Counted from the stretch's first letter, positions 1 to 8,144 are shown. The stretch is 14,378 nucleotides of DNA from Thiolapillus brandeum (GCA_011051425.1 DRLF01000139.1:1-14378), one strand, 5' to 3'. Notes: generated from the letters alone by a model not told the origin. Program-made: numbers and translations.

Positions 1-1
1 A

Positions 2-52
2 GATTATCTGGAAAGACATCCTGAAGCCTTGCTGCAGGGAAAAGCACGCTGA
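2..52 (+). CDS. 3' end of a gene entering from the left, possibly an MCE/PqiB-type protein
   Basis: Only the last 16 codons are in the window, reading DYLERHPEALLQGKAR followed by TGA. The upstream part is missing. A tail of the form DYLERHPEAL-x-x-GK is one I associate with the C-terminus of MCE-domain proteins of the PqiB/MlaD group, which carry lipids between the inner and outer membrane. That is recalled similarity over a very short segment, so the assignment is tentative. The reading frame is open from the window edge and the stop is followed by an inverted repeat, which fits the end of a real gene. It converges on the minus-strand cytochrome gene next door. Confidence 0.45.
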   Translation, partial: DYLERHPEALLQGKAR

Positions 53-56
53 GTTG

Positions 57-80
57 AACCTGAACCCAAGGGTTCAGGTT
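57..80. repeat. Perfect 11-bp inverted repeat between convergent genes
   Basis: AACCTGAACCC (57-67) and GGGTTCAGGTT (70-80) are perfect reverse complements separated by two bases. There is no T-run immediately after the hairpin on either strand: on the plus strand an A-run follows instead. It may help end transcription of the plus-strand gene stopping at 52, but it does not have the form of a standard intrinsic terminator. Confidence 0.6.
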
Positions 81-81
81 G

Positions 82-115
82 AAAAAAGCGGACGATGAGG
101 CGATGCCTCATCGTC
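82..115 (-). terminator. Intrinsic terminator of the multihaem cytochrome gene
   Basis: On the minus strand an 11-bp stem (arms 91-101 and 105-115, GACGATGAGGC against GCCTCATCGTC, three-base loop) is followed after three bases by six T residues (plus-strand A-run 82-87). It lies just downstream of the stop codon of the pentahaem cytochrome at 126. Confidence 0.8.
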
Positions 116-125
116 TGTCTGGAGA

Positions 126-1433
126 TCAGAAATGCTGCTCTGAAAATGCCATGAGCTTGGATTCCTTGAGGTGCTTGGGAAGGAAATCCAGCTTCTTTTT
201 CAGAGATGGCCAGAGCAGGTTGTAGTACAGCTCAGCCCTTACCATCGCGACGTTTTTTGCAGGAATGCTGTAGCTCAATTCCCTGCGTTCATACGGATTC
301 AGGCGCGTGTCTTCTCCCGGTTGAGTGGCCTTGGGTGGAGGCACCGGTTTGCCTTCCTTGTTCAGCAGTTTGTAAACAAAATAGGATTTTGGATCTTCCT
401 TGGCTGGGTGGTTCTTGAAGTTTTCCCAGAGCTTCTTGCCATCCTGGTCGTAGGCAGTCACTTTCAGGACCATGTTGCGAAACGGTGCACCGGTGGGGAT
501 CTTGTGCGGTTGCTGATTGCGTATGTGAACGGTCACTTTGATATCCTTTTCTCCTTTTGTGGCATCAAGCTTCAAGAACAGAGCCCTTCGCAAAGTGGCT
601 GCATCGTGTCCGCCACCCATGCTGTGATTGGCAAAACCATTGCTGACCGGCATGTGACAGGACTGGCAGCTGACGTGGGTACGGCCGGCAACATATTCGT
701 CTCCTGTGGCACACAGTGGCACGCCATGAGAATTTGCGCGCTTGTCATGGCAACCAAGGCAGGCGGCTGAGGTTTTAAGCATCTCCGGATTGGATTCCAG
801 CGGCAGTATCATTTCGTCGGCTTCTTCATCAGATACATAGGGTTTCTGTCTGTGGGGGTTCTCTTTTTCCTCCTCGCCTTCATGCGCTTTTTTCGCCATT
901 TCGGCGTGCTGGGAGAAAGAAGTAGGGAAACCGGATGGCCCCTGGCAGCTTTCTGCTACTTCGTAGGCATCAATGCCCAGCCTCAACTTGCCGTTGGACA
1001 AACGTGTTCCCTTGAACTTCTTCAGCCGGTGGCAAACGAGGCAGTTTACGCCCTCCTTGTACGCTGGCATGGCATCCAGCTTGGTTTTCTTGTCCTGGGC
1101 CGCGTTCGGTGCATGACATTTCAGGCAAACGGGGTATTTGCCGTTTTTCATTTTTTCCCCTTCTCTGGTAGGGTCCCCGATCACTTTCTTGTAAAAAGCG
1201 CGGTGAATGGGGTCGGCCAGTGCTGTGCTGTTTGCGTGCATCGAACCTTTCCATTGTTCGTATATTTCCATATGACAAAGCCGGCATTCCTGAGCGGATA
1301 CCTGATGCAGTGGCACTTCTTCATCATCGATAAGTACAGCCTGCGTGGTGCTGCAAAAGAACAGAGTGAAAAGAAATGCAGTAATGGCCTTGCAGGAAAG
1401 AAAATGGTGGAAATTGTTTTGGTGACTGGACAT
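126..1433 (-). CDS. Secreted pentahaem cytochrome c (c554-like), linked to nap
   Basis: This 435-residue protein is probably a periplasmic electron carrier. It has an N-terminal signal peptide with likely cleavage near residue 32 after TQA. Five CxxCH haem-binding motifs begin at Cys50, Cys103, Cys131, Cys225 and Cys256, with many other histidines that could be distal ligands. The part from about residue 290 has no haem motif and looks like a beta-rich domain (HKIPTGAPFRNMVLKV at 310-325), as seen at the C-terminus of some cytochrome c554-family proteins. An AGGAGG ribosome site lies six bases before the ATG. The gene follows napC but is separated from it by a terminator and has its own FNR-like promoter. 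Whether it donates to or accepts from the Nap system, or reduces a nitrogen or sulfur compound itself, cannot be read from the sequence. Confidence 0.85.
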   Translation of the reverse strand: MSSHQNNFHHFLSCKAITAFLFTLFFCSTTQAVLIDDEEVPLHQVSAQECRLCHMEIYEQWKGSMHANSTALADPIHRAFYKKVIGDPTREGEKMKNGKYPVCLKCHAPNAAQDKKTKLDAMPAYKEGVNCLVCHRLKKFKGTRLSNGKLRLGIDAYEVAESCQGPSGFPTSFSQHAEMAKKAHEGEEEKENPHRQKPYVSDEEADEMILPLESNPEMLKTSAACLGCHDKRANSHGVPLCATGDEYVAGRTHVSCQSCHMPVSNGFANHSMGGGHDAATLRRALFLKLDATKGEKDIKVTVHIRNQQPHKIPTGAPFRNMVLKVTAYDQDGKKLWENFKNHPAKEDPKSYFVYKLLNKEGKPVPPPKATQPGEDTRLNPYERRELSYSIPAKNVAMVRAELYYNLLWPSLKKKLDFLPKHLKESKLMAFSEQHF

Positions 1434-1540
1434 TGCGCCCTCCTTGTCTGGTGATTGCCTGAAGTTCTCCGAACGATTGTTGTTTCTTATTCCAGGTCTG
1501 AGCGACAGGATGTTCGGTATATTGCTGTAAAGCAGCTTTG

Positions 1541-1582
1541 ATTATCTGGTGCAAACAGCGCAATTTCCTTGATAGCTGTCAT
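1541..1582 (-). promoter_or_regulatory. Putative FNR-type class II promoter of the multihaem cytochrome
   Basis: TTGAT-AGCT-GTCAT (1569-1582) matches the FNR/Anr consensus TTGAT-N4-ATCAA at 8 of 10 positions. On the minus strand a -10 hexamer GATAAT (1546-1541, 5/6 to TATAAT) lies exactly 22 bp away, the spacing of FNR-activated class II promoters (site centred at -41.5). The predicted start near 1534 gives a leader of about 100 nt. The same geometry is found upstream of napF. Confidence 0.55.
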
Positions 1583-1660
1583 GCGTTACCGGAGAAGGAG
1601 GGATGATCAAGAGAAAGGAAAATGCCAGGGACAGGTTCTTGGATGAGAAACTGCGGGCAC

Positions 1661-1693
1661 AAAAAAAGCGGCCTGTCAGTTGACAGGCCGCTT
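1661..1693 (-). terminator. Strong intrinsic terminator after napC
   Basis: An 11-bp GC-rich stem (1668-1678 and 1681-1691, GCGGCCTGTCA against TGACAGGCCGC), extendable by A-T pairs, is followed on the minus strand by seven T residues (plus A-run 1661-1667). It lies 27 bp after the napC stop and closes the nap operon before the separate cytochrome gene. Confidence 0.85.
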
Positions 1694-1719
1694 CTTGTTT
1701 GGGAGCAAAGAGGGAGGTA

Positions 1720-2295
1720 TCAGCCCGCGTTTTCACCATCCGGTGCATCTTCACCAGGATCGTAGCCTTCCGGCAATTCATGGGCGATACCTTTGTGGCA
1801 ATCGATGCAGGTATAGCCTTTCTCGATGGCTTCTTCATGACGGTCGGCGCTGCGGCTTTCCTGCTTGTCGAAATCCATAGAGTCGAAGTTGTGGCAGTTG
1901 CGGCATTCGCGGGAATCCGTGTCCTTCATGGCTTTCCAGACATGCTTTGCCAGTTCGAGTTTTTTTGCTTCAAATTTTTCAGGAGTATCCACATCCTTGA
2001 CGATGAAGTGGTGATACAACTCATTGGAGGCCTGAATCTTACGTATCATTTTGTACACCCATTCCTTGGGAACATGACAGTCGGGGCAGGTGGCCCGGAC
2101 ACCGGTGCGGTTGGTGAAATGGATGGTATCCTGCAGTTGCTCGTAAGGATTGTCACGCATTTCGTGGCAGGAAATACAAAACTGTTCCGTATTGGTCAAG
2201 GCAAGTGCCCAGTTGAAACCACCCCACAGGATAATACCCAGAATGATACCGATGAGAAGCACTGAAAATGTGCCCTTTTTTTGACCGTTAGTCAT
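1720..2295 (-). CDS. napC: NapC, membrane-anchored tetrahaem quinol dehydrogenase
   Basis: This 191-residue NapC/NirT family cytochrome takes electrons from the quinol pool and passes them to periplasmic NapB and NapA. A single N-terminal membrane anchor spans about residues 9-33, without signal cleavage. Four CxxCH haem motifs follow at Cys40, Cys70, Cys121 and Cys153. The length is usual for the family (about 190-200). The ATG is preceded by AGGGGA at good spacing. It is the last gene of the nap operon, 67 bp after napB, with a hairpin in the gap and a strong terminator behind it. The acidic C-terminal tail after the fourth haem has no obvious function. Confidence 0.95.
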   Translation of the reverse strand: MTNGQKKGTFSVLLIGIILGIILWGGFNWALALTNTEQFCISCHEMRDNPYEQLQDTIHFTNRTGVRATCPDCHVPKEWVYKMIRKIQASNELYHHFIVKDVDTPEKFEAKKLELAKHVWKAMKDTDSRECRNCHNFDSMDFDKQESRSADRHEEAIEKGYTCIDCHKGIAHELPEGYDPGEDAPDGENAG

Positions 2296-2326
2296 GATGA
2301 AATCCCCTGCGTGTAAAGCATGAAGT

Positions 2327-2350
2327 TATGGCCTCCCGGAGGAGGCCATA
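2327..2350. repeat. Intercistronic hairpin between napB and napC
   Basis: TATGGCCTCC (2327-2336) and GGAGGCCATA (2341-2350) form a perfect 10-bp stem with a four-base loop in the 67-bp napB-napC gap. No T-run follows on the minus strand, so it is more likely to affect mRNA processing or stability than to terminate fully. It would tune napC relative to the upstream genes. Confidence 0.6.
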
Positions 2351-2362
2351 CAGTTACTGGTG

Positions 2363-2800
2363 TTATTTTACACCTTCGAAGTCATTTTTGACCAGTGGAT
2401 TAGCGTCCACCTGGGGTGCATGACACTGGTTACAGAAATAACGGCGACTGGAAACTTTTTCCAGCTTTTTTCCGTCGCGGGTGAGGAAATGGCTCTCACC
2501 AAGCATTGGCGCCTTCTCCTTCTTGTGGTTCTTTTTACTGTGGCACTTGAGGCAGCCGTTGTTTTTCAGGTTGATCTTGTACTTGTCGATCTTGTGAGGA
2601 ATCATGGGAGGCTGTTGTTTATATGAGCGCTCGAAGCCGCCTTCCTGAGAAATAACTTTTTTCTTGGTGACCTTCAGTGACTTACCTTCCAGATCTTCCG
2701 TGCCACGCAGAGAAGCGATACTTTCTTTGGCGGTAACCGTACCGCTGGTGACAAGCAACAAGGCGAAGGCTGCCAGGGTTATGTGGATAATCTTTTTCAT
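2363..2800 (-). CDS. napB: NapB, dihaem cytochrome c subunit of periplasmic nitrate reductase
   Basis: NapB is the small dihaem electron-transfer subunit that binds NapA in the periplasm. From the ATG chosen here it has 145 residues with a Sec signal peptide (about residues 1-24), the conserved PPMIPHKI segment near residues 64-71, and two CxxCH motifs at Cys83 and Cys113. An open frame extends five codons further upstream to a TTG at 2815. I prefer the ATG at 2800 because GGAGAT lies just before it and the resulting MKKIIH start gives a typical signal peptide. The napH stop is 21 bp upstream. The mature protein is very rich in lysine. Confidence 0.93.
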   Translation of the reverse strand: MKKIIHITLAAFALLLVTSGTVTAKESIASLRGTEDLEGKSLKVTKKKVISQEGGFERSYKQQPPMIPHKIDKYKINLKNNGCLKCHSKKNHKKEKAPMLGESHFLTRDGKKLEKVSSRRYFCNQCHAPQVDANPLVKNDFEGVK

Positions 2801-2821
2801 CTTTATCTCCATCAACTCAAA

Positions 2822-3730
2822 TTAAACTGTATGTTTGGAATAGGCTTTAGCGGAATGCAGGCCGCTACTGGATTGGTTGGAATAACGGTTGCCAAACTGG
2901 AATACGTTTACAGCGCATACATCGATGCAGCGTCCGCAGTTGGTGCACTGGTTAGCCACGATCACAGGACCAATGCCCTTGGGTGCACCTTTCAGTGCGG
3001 GTTTGATGACCTGAGGTTCGGGGCAGACATTGAAACAGTCCATGCAGTCGTCACAGGCTTCACGGTTTGTCGCTGCAACCCTGACTACCGCCCGATTCGA
3101 CAACAGACTGTAGAAAGCGCCCACAGGGCAGTAGTGTCCGCACCAGCCATCTCTGGAAACCAGAAGATCGAACAGGAATATTGCCAGTATCAGTACCCAC
3201 GCCAACCCCATGCTGAACACGATGCCCCGGAACATGATCGATACCGGATTGACCAGCTCCCAGACGATGCCCCCAGTGATCAGAGGCAGTATCAGCGTCA
3301 GTGCCAGTACCCAGTAACGGGTGCTGCGGGATGCATGAGAACTGCCGCGAATACCCAGCTTGCGGCGCAGCCATGCAGCAGCGTCTGTCACCATGTTCAC
3401 CGGACAGACCCAGGAGCAGTACACCCGTCCGCCCACCAGCGCGTAGAACACCAGCACGATAATTGCACCGACGATGGCAGTGGTTTCAGGCGTAACACCG
3501 GATATCATGGCCTGCAACAGGATATGGGGATCGGTAAGTGGCAGGGTGTCCAGCGTCAGGCTGGAGGCAAGATTGCCCTTGACGATCCACAACCCGAACC
3601 AGGGTCCGGCAACAAATGCCGCCAGAATACCCAGCTGACTGATGCGTCGCAGGATCAACCACTTGTGCGCACCAATCCAACCCTTGGTCTGGATGGCTTC
3701 TTTGCCGACATCTTGAGGCATGTTGGCCAT
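2822..3730 (-). CDS. napH: NapH, membrane ferredoxin-type quinol dehydrogenase subunit
   Basis: NapH is the integral membrane partner of NapG and oxidises quinol to feed the Nap system in parallel with NapC. The 302-residue protein has four predicted membrane segments (about 27-50, 84-100, 139-157 and 170-191). Two family CxxxCP motifs follow membrane segments: CSWVCP at 105-110 and CGHYCP at 197-202. Two C-terminal 4Fe-4S motifs, CDDCMDCFNVCP (226-237) and CTNCGRCIDVC (262-272), lie on the cytoplasmic side. The start is 2 bp after the napG stop, so the two are almost certainly translated together. The Ser-rich tail after the last cluster shows no motif. Confidence 0.95.
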   Translation of the reverse strand: MANMPQDVGKEAIQTKGWIGAHKWLILRRISQLGILAAFVAGPWFGLWIVKGNLASSLTLDTLPLTDPHILLQAMISGVTPETTAIVGAIIVLVFYALVGGRVYCSWVCPVNMVTDAAAWLRRKLGIRGSSHASRSTRYWVLALTLILPLITGGIVWELVNPVSIMFRGIVFSMGLAWVLILAIFLFDLLVSRDGWCGHYCPVGAFYSLLSNRAVVRVAATNREACDDCMDCFNVCPEPQVIKPALKGAPKGIGPVIVANQCTNCGRCIDVCAVNVFQFGNRYSNQSSSGLHSAKAYSKHTV

Positions 3731-3732
3731 TG

Positions 3733-4605
3733 CTATTTATCCTCCGGCTTGCGGTTGAGCGTGTCCAGTGGATTGGTCGAGAAGGGTGAATCAGGCAACG
3801 ATTCGTCGATCTTGCTGTCAATGATCAGTCCTTTGCCCTGGAGGTCGTAGCGCACCCCTGCGGGCAGGTTGTACTGATGTTTGACATCCGGTGTAACCAG
3901 CGCCTTTCCGGCCTTTTCTTTCTCTTTCCAGCCGAAACGGTAGTGGTGACCCAGTTCGCCCTTGGCCAGATCGGTGGGGAAGACCTTGATAGCGGCTTTC
4001 TCCAGGATGCAGGCTTTCTCGCACAAACCGCAACCTGTACAGGCATCGGAATGGACGACAGGGATGAACAGGGCATGTTTGCCGGAACGCACATTGTGCT
4101 GCATGTCCAGGGTAATCGCCTTGCCCCGGATGGGGCAGACATTGAAGCAGACTTCACAGCGAAGTCCCTGGAAGGCGATGCAGTTTTCCTGGTCGACAAC
4201 GACAGCCAGGCCCATACGCGATTTCTCGATATCCGTAAGGGAATGATCCAGCGCATTGGTGGGGCAGGCAGCCACGCAGGGAATGTCCTCGCACATTTCA
4301 CACGGACCGGTACGGGCGATGAAGTACGGCGATCCCGCCGGAATATCGTCACCCAACTGGCCCAGGAACAGAATATCGAAAGGACAGTCTCTGGCGCACA
4401 GGCCGCAACGGATACACGCACCCAGGAAATCTTCTTCCGGTAGCGCACCTGGTGGCCGGATTGCAAGGGGAGGCAGGGCATTGGCCCGTTGGGTATAAAA
4501 ACCCAGACCTACGCCCATGATACCCACACTGCAGGCAGTCTTGAGCGTCGTCGTCAGAAACTGCCGACGGCTGACGCTTTTCTTGCCTTTGTCTGATTTA
4601 GCCAT
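3733..4605 (-). CDS. napG: NapG, periplasmic polyferredoxin with Tat signal
   Basis: NapG is a periplasmic protein with four 4Fe-4S clusters that works with NapH to pass electrons from quinol to the nitrate reductase. The 290-residue protein begins with a twin-arginine signal (SRRQFL at 12-17, hydrophobic stretch to about residue 36). Four cysteine clusters follow: CIRCGLCARDCP at 64-75, CEMCEDIPCVAACP at 102-115, CIAFQGLRCEVCFNVCP at 142-158, and CTGCGLCEKAC at 189-199. The ribosome site is weak. It follows napA after a 55-bp gap holding a GC-rich hairpin and is closely coupled to napH. Confidence 0.95.
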   Translation of the reverse strand: MAKSDKGKKSVSRRQFLTTTLKTACSVGIMGVGLGFYTQRANALPPLAIRPPGALPEEDFLGACIRCGLCARDCPFDILFLGQLGDDIPAGSPYFIARTGPCEMCEDIPCVAACPTNALDHSLTDIEKSRMGLAVVVDQENCIAFQGLRCEVCFNVCPIRGKAITLDMQHNVRSGKHALFIPVVHSDACTGCGLCEKACILEKAAIKVFPTDLAKGELGHHYRFGWKEKEKAGKALVTPDVKHQYNLPAGVRYDLQGKGLIIDSKIDESLPDSPFSTNPLDTLNRKPEDK

Positions 4606-4627
4606 TGCTATAGTCCAGTTCAGCTGC

Positions 4628-4654
4628 GCGGCCCGCCCGCGAAGAGCGGGCCGC
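4628..4654. repeat. GC-rich intercistronic hairpin between napA and napG
   Basis: GCGGCCCGC (4628-4636) and GCGGGCCGC (4646-4654) form a 9-bp all-GC stem with a nine-base loop in the 55-bp gap. No T-run follows on the minus strand, so transcription should continue into napG. It sits just after the napA stop, where it could protect the napA transcript end and favour NapA over the downstream electron-transfer subunits. Confidence 0.65.
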
Positions 4655-4660
4655 TAACCG

Positions 4661-7225
4661 TCATGCCTTGGTGATTTTCACCGCGCACTTCTTGTAATCC
4701 GTCTCTTTGGAAAGCGGATCGGTTGCATCAAGCGTGAGCTTGTTGACCAGACGGCCGGCATCAAACCAGGGAATGAAAATCAACCCCTTTGGCGGCTGGT
4801 TACGGCCCCGTGTCTCTACCTTGCAGGTGATTGTGCCCCTGCGGGAGGAGATCTTGGCCATGCGTCCGTTGCGCAGCTTGAACTTCTTGGCGTCCTTCTT
4901 GTTCATGTACACCACAGCGTCCGGTACCGCACGATACAGTTCAGGCACACGGCGGGTCATGGACCCTGAATGCCAGTGCTCGAGTACCCGGCCGGTGCAC
5001 AGCCACAAGGGATATTCGCTGTCCGGGCTTTCTGCGGGTGGCTCGTAAGGTGCGGTGATGATGTTGGCCTTGCCACCGTTCTTCTTCTTGTTGCCATAGA
5101 AGAACACATCACCTTTCTTGCCGTCCGGATTCCACTTGGCCACATAGGGGTCATAGCCTTCGCGGAAGCGATACAGGGTTTCCTTGCCGTTGACCACGGG
5201 CCAGCGCAGGCCACGTGCCTTGTGGTACATGTCGAAGGGTGCCAGGTCGTGGGCATGGCCCCGACCGAAAGAGGCATATTCCTCGAACAGGCCTTTCTGC
5301 ACGTAATAGCCAAAGTGAGCCGACTCGTTATTGTCATACTCGTTGCCGCGATCGTCGGTGATTTTTCCGTCGAACGGGAACTGGTTGACCTGTCCGTTCT
5401 CATAGAGCACTTCGTACAGTGTTTTGCCTTTGTATTCGGGTGCCTTGTCCAGCAGTTCGGCAGGCCAGACCTCTTCCATCTTGAATCGCTTGGCAAACTC
5501 CATGGTCTGCCACAGGTCAGACTTGGCCTCACCCGGTGCCTGGGTCTGCTGACGCCAGAACTGGGTACGGCGTTCGGCGTTGCCGTAGGCGCCTTCCTTC
5601 TCGATCCACATGGCGGTGGGCAGAATCAGGTCGGCTGCCTGTGCGGAAACCGTGGGATAGGGGTCTGTCACGGTGACAAAGGCATTGGGATTGCGATAGC
5701 CGGGATATGATTCATTGTTCATATTGGCGGCGGCCTGCATGTTGTTGTTGCACTGTTGCCAATAGCAATCCAGTTTCCCGTCGTGCAGCATGCGCATCAT
5801 CTTGACCGCGTGATAGCCTGGCTTGCCGGGAATGGTGCCTTCAGGCAGTTTCCAGATCTTCTCTGCAATCTCGCGGTGGGCCTTCTTCTTGACCACCAGG
5901 TCTGCTGGCAGACGGTGGGAGAAAGTGCCGACTTCACGGGCGGTGCCGCAGGCGGAAGGCTGGCCGGTGAGAGAGAAGGGGCTGTTGCCGGGCTCGGAAA
6001 TCTTGCCCATGAGCAGGTGCACGTTGTAGCACAAGCCGTTTACCCACACACCGCGGGTGTGCTGGTTGAAGCCCATGGTCCACAGGGACATGACCTTCTT
6101 TTTGGGGTCGGCATAAACCTTGGCCAGCCTTTCCAGTTTGTCTTTGGGAACGCCGGAAAGCTTGGATGCTTTTTCCAGGGTATAGGGTGCTACGGACTTG
6201 GCATATTCTTCGAAGCTGATCTTGCTCAGCTTGCCTTTCATTCGGTTCTTGGCCTTCTTCTCCCGTGGATCGTTGGCACGCAGGCCATAACCGATGTCGG
6301 TGGGAGTTTTGGTGAATTGAACGTGTTTGTCGATGAACTCTTTGTTGTAGGCCTTGTTCTGAATGATGTAGTTGGCGATATAGTTCAGAATCGCCAGGTC
6401 AGTCTGGGGTGTGAACACGATGCCGTTGTCCGCCAGTTCGAAACAGCGGTGCTTGTAGGTAGAAAGCACATGCACTTCACAGCCTGGCTTGGTCAGACGG
6501 GTGTCAGTGAGACGGGACCACAGAATGGGGTGCATTTCCGCCATGTTGGAACCCCAGAGTACGAAAGCATCTGCCTGCTCCAGGTCATCGTAGCAACCCA
6601 TGGGCTCGTCGATGCCGAAGCCACGGATGAATGCGCCAACGGCAGAGGCCATGCAGTGGCGGGCGTTGGGGTCCAGGTTGTTGGAGCGGAAACCGGCCTT
6701 CATCAGCTTGGAAGCAGCATAGCCTTCCCACAGGGTCCACTGGCCGGAACCGAACATGGCGACCCGCGAGGTTATTTTGTCTACGGGCTTGCCCTTGTTT
6801 TCTTCCCAGCCTTTTTTGATGGCGGTTTTCCATTTTTCGGCCATGACATCGAAGGCTTCATCCCAGGACACTTCCTCGAACTTTCCATCCTTGGCGTATT
6901 TGCCATTCTTCTTGCGCAGCAGGGGTTTTGTCAGGCGGTCTTCTCCGTACAGGATCTTGGGCAGGAAATAACCCTTGATACAGTTCAGGCCTTTGTTGAC
7001 GGGTGCGTCGGGATCACCCTGGCTGGCGACGACTTTGCCTTCTTTGGTACCGATAAGTACGGAGCAACCTGTACCACAGTAACGGCAGGCTGCCTTGTCC
7101 CAGCGTACACCGGCATCTTCATCTGCCGCCAGCGCTGTTTTGGCTGCCGGAAGGGTGACGCCTGCAGTTGCCGCCGCAGCAGCAATGGCGTTGCTTTTGA
7201 TAAAATCACGTCTAGTTAAACTCAC
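4661..7225 (-). CDS. napA: NapA, catalytic molybdenum subunit of periplasmic nitrate reductase
   Basis: NapA reduces nitrate to nitrite in the periplasm using a 4Fe-4S cluster and a bis-MGD molybdenum cofactor. The 854-residue protein (E. coli NapA is about 828) starts with a Tat signal (TRRDFIK at 4-10, then an Ala-rich stretch ending near residue 34). The 4Fe-4S cluster is bound by Cys47, Cys50, Cys54 (CRYCGTGC) and Cys82 (LNCIKG). Cys191 in [12 protein letters not shown] is the expected molybdenum ligand of the Nap clade. The start is a GTG preceded by AGGAGG six bases away, and it overlaps the end of napD by 14 bp, coupling the enzyme to its Tat-signal chaperone. The gene is full length with no visible break. 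Confidence 0.97.
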   Translation of the reverse strand: MSLTRRDFIKSNAIAAAAATAGVTLPAAKTALAADEDAGVRWDKAACRYCGTGCSVLIGTKEGKVVASQGDPDAPVNKGLNCIKGYFLPKILYGEDRLTKPLLRKKNGKYAKDGKFEEVSWDEAFDVMAEKWKTAIKKGWEENKGKPVDKITSRVAMFGSGQWTLWEGYAASKLMKAGFRSNNLDPNARHCMASAVGAFIRGFGIDEPMGCYDDLEQADAFVLWGSNMAEMHPILWSRLTDTRLTKPGCEVHVLSTYKHRCFELADNGIVFTPQTDLAILNYIANYIIQNKAYNKEFIDKHVQFTKTPTDIGYGLRANDPREKKAKNRMKGKLSKISFEEYAKSVAPYTLEKASKLSGVPKDKLERLAKVYADPKKKVMSLWTMGFNQHTRGVWVNGLCYNVHLLMGKISEPGNSPFSLTGQPSACGTAREVGTFSHRLPADLVVKKKAHREIAEKIWKLPEGTIPGKPGYHAVKMMRMLHDGKLDCYWQQCNNNMQAAANMNNESYPGYRNPNAFVTVTDPYPTVSAQAADLILPTAMWIEKEGAYGNAERRTQFWRQQTQAPGEAKSDLWQTMEFAKRFKMEEVWPAELLDKAPEYKGKTLYEVLYENGQVNQFPFDGKITDDRGNEYDNNESAHFGYYVQKGLFEEYASFGRGHAHDLAPFDMYHKARGLRWPVVNGKETLYRFREGYDPYVAKWNPDGKKGDVFFYGNKKKNGGKANIITAPYEPPAESPDSEYPLWLCTGRVLEHWHSGSMTRRVPELYRAVPDAVVYMNKKDAKKFKLRNGRMAKISSRRGTITCKVETRGRNQPPKGLIFIPWFDAGRLVNKLTLDATDPLSKETDYKKCAVKITKA

Positions 7226-7493
7226 GGATTACCTCCTCGTTAAGATCATCCCCACCGTAGTGGTAAATCAAAGTTGCACTCACTACACCTTCGAGTGAGT
7301 TGAATGTCATCATGGTGTCGCCAGCGGAATTTTCTTCACTGTCTTCCACTGTGACGATTAGTTTTCCTTCATCCACCCCCCCGTGAACTTCCACGCCGGG
7401 GATGCTGTTCAGCAGTTTTTCGACTTCCGGTCCTCTTTCCGGCCGGGTATGGACGATACAACTGCAGAGATTGGTGGTGTTGCTGTTTTCCAT
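7212..7493 (-). CDS. napD: NapD, Tat-signal chaperone for NapA
   Basis: NapD binds the twin-arginine signal of NapA in the cytoplasm and delays export until the molybdenum cofactor is inserted. The 93-residue protein fits the family length. It has the N-terminal [10 protein letters not shown] strand (10-19), a [15 protein letters not shown] helix-turn and a [15 protein letters not shown] region typical of the ferredoxin-like fold. An open frame continues far upstream inside napF, but the ATG at 7493 is the right start: it lies 4 bp after the napF stop, follows a GGAGG, and gives the family length. Its end overlaps the napA start. Confidence 0.92.
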   Translation of the reverse strand: MENSNTTNLCSCIVHTRPERGPEVEKLLNSIPGVEVHGGVDEGKLIVTVEDSEENSAGDTMMTFNSLEGVVSATLIYHYGGDDLNEEVIREFN

Positions 7494-7497
7494 AGGG

Positions 7498-8019
7498 CTA
7501 GGATGCCTCCGGAATTTGGAGTGAAATGGATTGAGTCGGGCATACCGCCAGGCATTCACCGCAGCCGTTGCAAAGCTCCTGATCCAGCAGGGGGGTGGCC
7601 CGGCCACCGATTTCCAGCCGAAAACGGATGGCGTCCGTATCACAGACATCGCCGCAGGAGCGGCAAACGATGCCGTTGAGAGAAAGGCATTCGGGCTTGA
7701 TGCTGGCGCGATGTCGCCATGCAAGAGAAGGGGCGGGTACTGGCGCCTGCAATGCACCGGCAGTGCAGGCAGTCAGGCAGTCGCCGCAAAAGTCGCAGCC
7801 TGCTGACTGGAAACTGATCTCGGGAAAGCCGCCGGAACCTCGAAAAAGGAGCCGGTCTTCGCAGGCATTGATGCAGTCGTCACAACGGCTGCAAAGCTGC
7901 ACAAAATCGTCTTCACCCTGTGCCCAGGGTGGGCGCATCGGTGGCTGTTGGTTGCGAATCTTGCCTCGCAACAACTGGCGTCTGTTTAGGTTGGTTTTCG
8001 CGTCATGCGCTTCAAACAC
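7498..8019 (-). CDS. napF: NapF, cytoplasmic 4Fe-4S ferredoxin-type protein
   Basis: NapF is a cytoplasmic iron-sulfur protein that interacts with NapA before export and is thought to help assemble or load its iron-sulfur cluster. The 173 residues carry an N-terminal LNRRQLLRG segment typical of NapF and not a full Tat signal (no hydrophobic stretch follows). Four cysteine clusters are visible: 43-53 (CSRCDDCINAC), 75-85 (CDFCGDCLTAC), 111-126 (with CRSCGDVC), and 150-160 (CNGCGECLAVC). The start is GTG with AGGA six bases upstream. It is the first gene of the operon, about 26 nt after the predicted transcription start. Confidence 0.92.
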   Translation of the reverse strand: MFEAHDAKTNLNRRQLLRGKIRNQQPPMRPPWAQGEDDFVQLCSRCDDCINACEDRLLFRGSGGFPEISFQSAGCDFCGDCLTACTAGALQAPVPAPSLAWRHRASIKPECLSLNGIVCRSCGDVCDTDAIRFRLEIGGRATPLLDQELCNGCGECLAVCPTQSISLQIPEAS

Positions 8020-8051
8020 ATTTCCTGCCTGATAGCTTGGTTACGCGATCA

Positions 8052-8093
8052 ATTACACATTAATTGCCGGGGGAAGGGTTTGATTAAGGTCAA
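8052..8093 (-). promoter_or_regulatory. Putative FNR-dependent class II promoter of the nap operon
   Basis: TTGAT-TAAG-GTCAA (8080-8093) matches the FNR/Anr/DNR consensus TTGAT-N4-ATCAA at 9 of 10 positions. On the minus strand TGTAAT (8057-8052, 5/6 to TATAAT) lies 22 bp downstream of the site, the classic class II geometry. The predicted start is near 8045, leaving a short leader with AGGA before the napF GTG. This fits nap induction when oxygen is low. I saw no convincing NarL/NarP heptamer pair. Confidence 0.7.
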
Positions 8094-8120
8094 AGATTAT
8101 GGGTTTATTATGAAATTCTT

Positions 8121-8144
8121 AAAAACCCTTTGAAATAAAAAGGG
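8121..8144 (-). terminator. Probable weak terminator of the M16/radical SAM operon
   Basis: On the minus strand a 6-bp stem (plus arms CCCTTT 8126-8131 and AAAGGG 8139-8144, seven-base loop) is followed by five T residues (plus A-run 8121-8125). It lies about 70 bp after the dioxygenase stop and before the nap promoter, so it would insulate the two operons. The stem is short and AT-containing, so termination may be partial. Confidence 0.5.

Noticed and set aside
1531..1557. TTGATTATCTGGTGCAA as an FNR site for the cytochrome gene
   Set aside because: The two half-sites are too far apart for an FNR dimer. The neighbouring TTGAT-N4-GTCAT at 1569-1582 fits better and is correctly spaced from the -10 box.
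2783..3850. 355-codon plus-strand open frame opposite napH
   Set aside because: It is Gln/His/Asp-rich with no recognisable domain and covers napH, whose cysteine motifs and membrane segments are clear.
5756..7219. 487-codon plus-strand open frame opposite napA
   Set aside because: It lies wholly inside the unmistakable napA gene, matches no family I recognise, and has no ribosome site.
7212..7757. Longer version of napD extending into napF
   Set aside because: The extra N-terminal part is napF read in another frame. The ATG at 7493 gives the normal NapD length and follows the napF stop.
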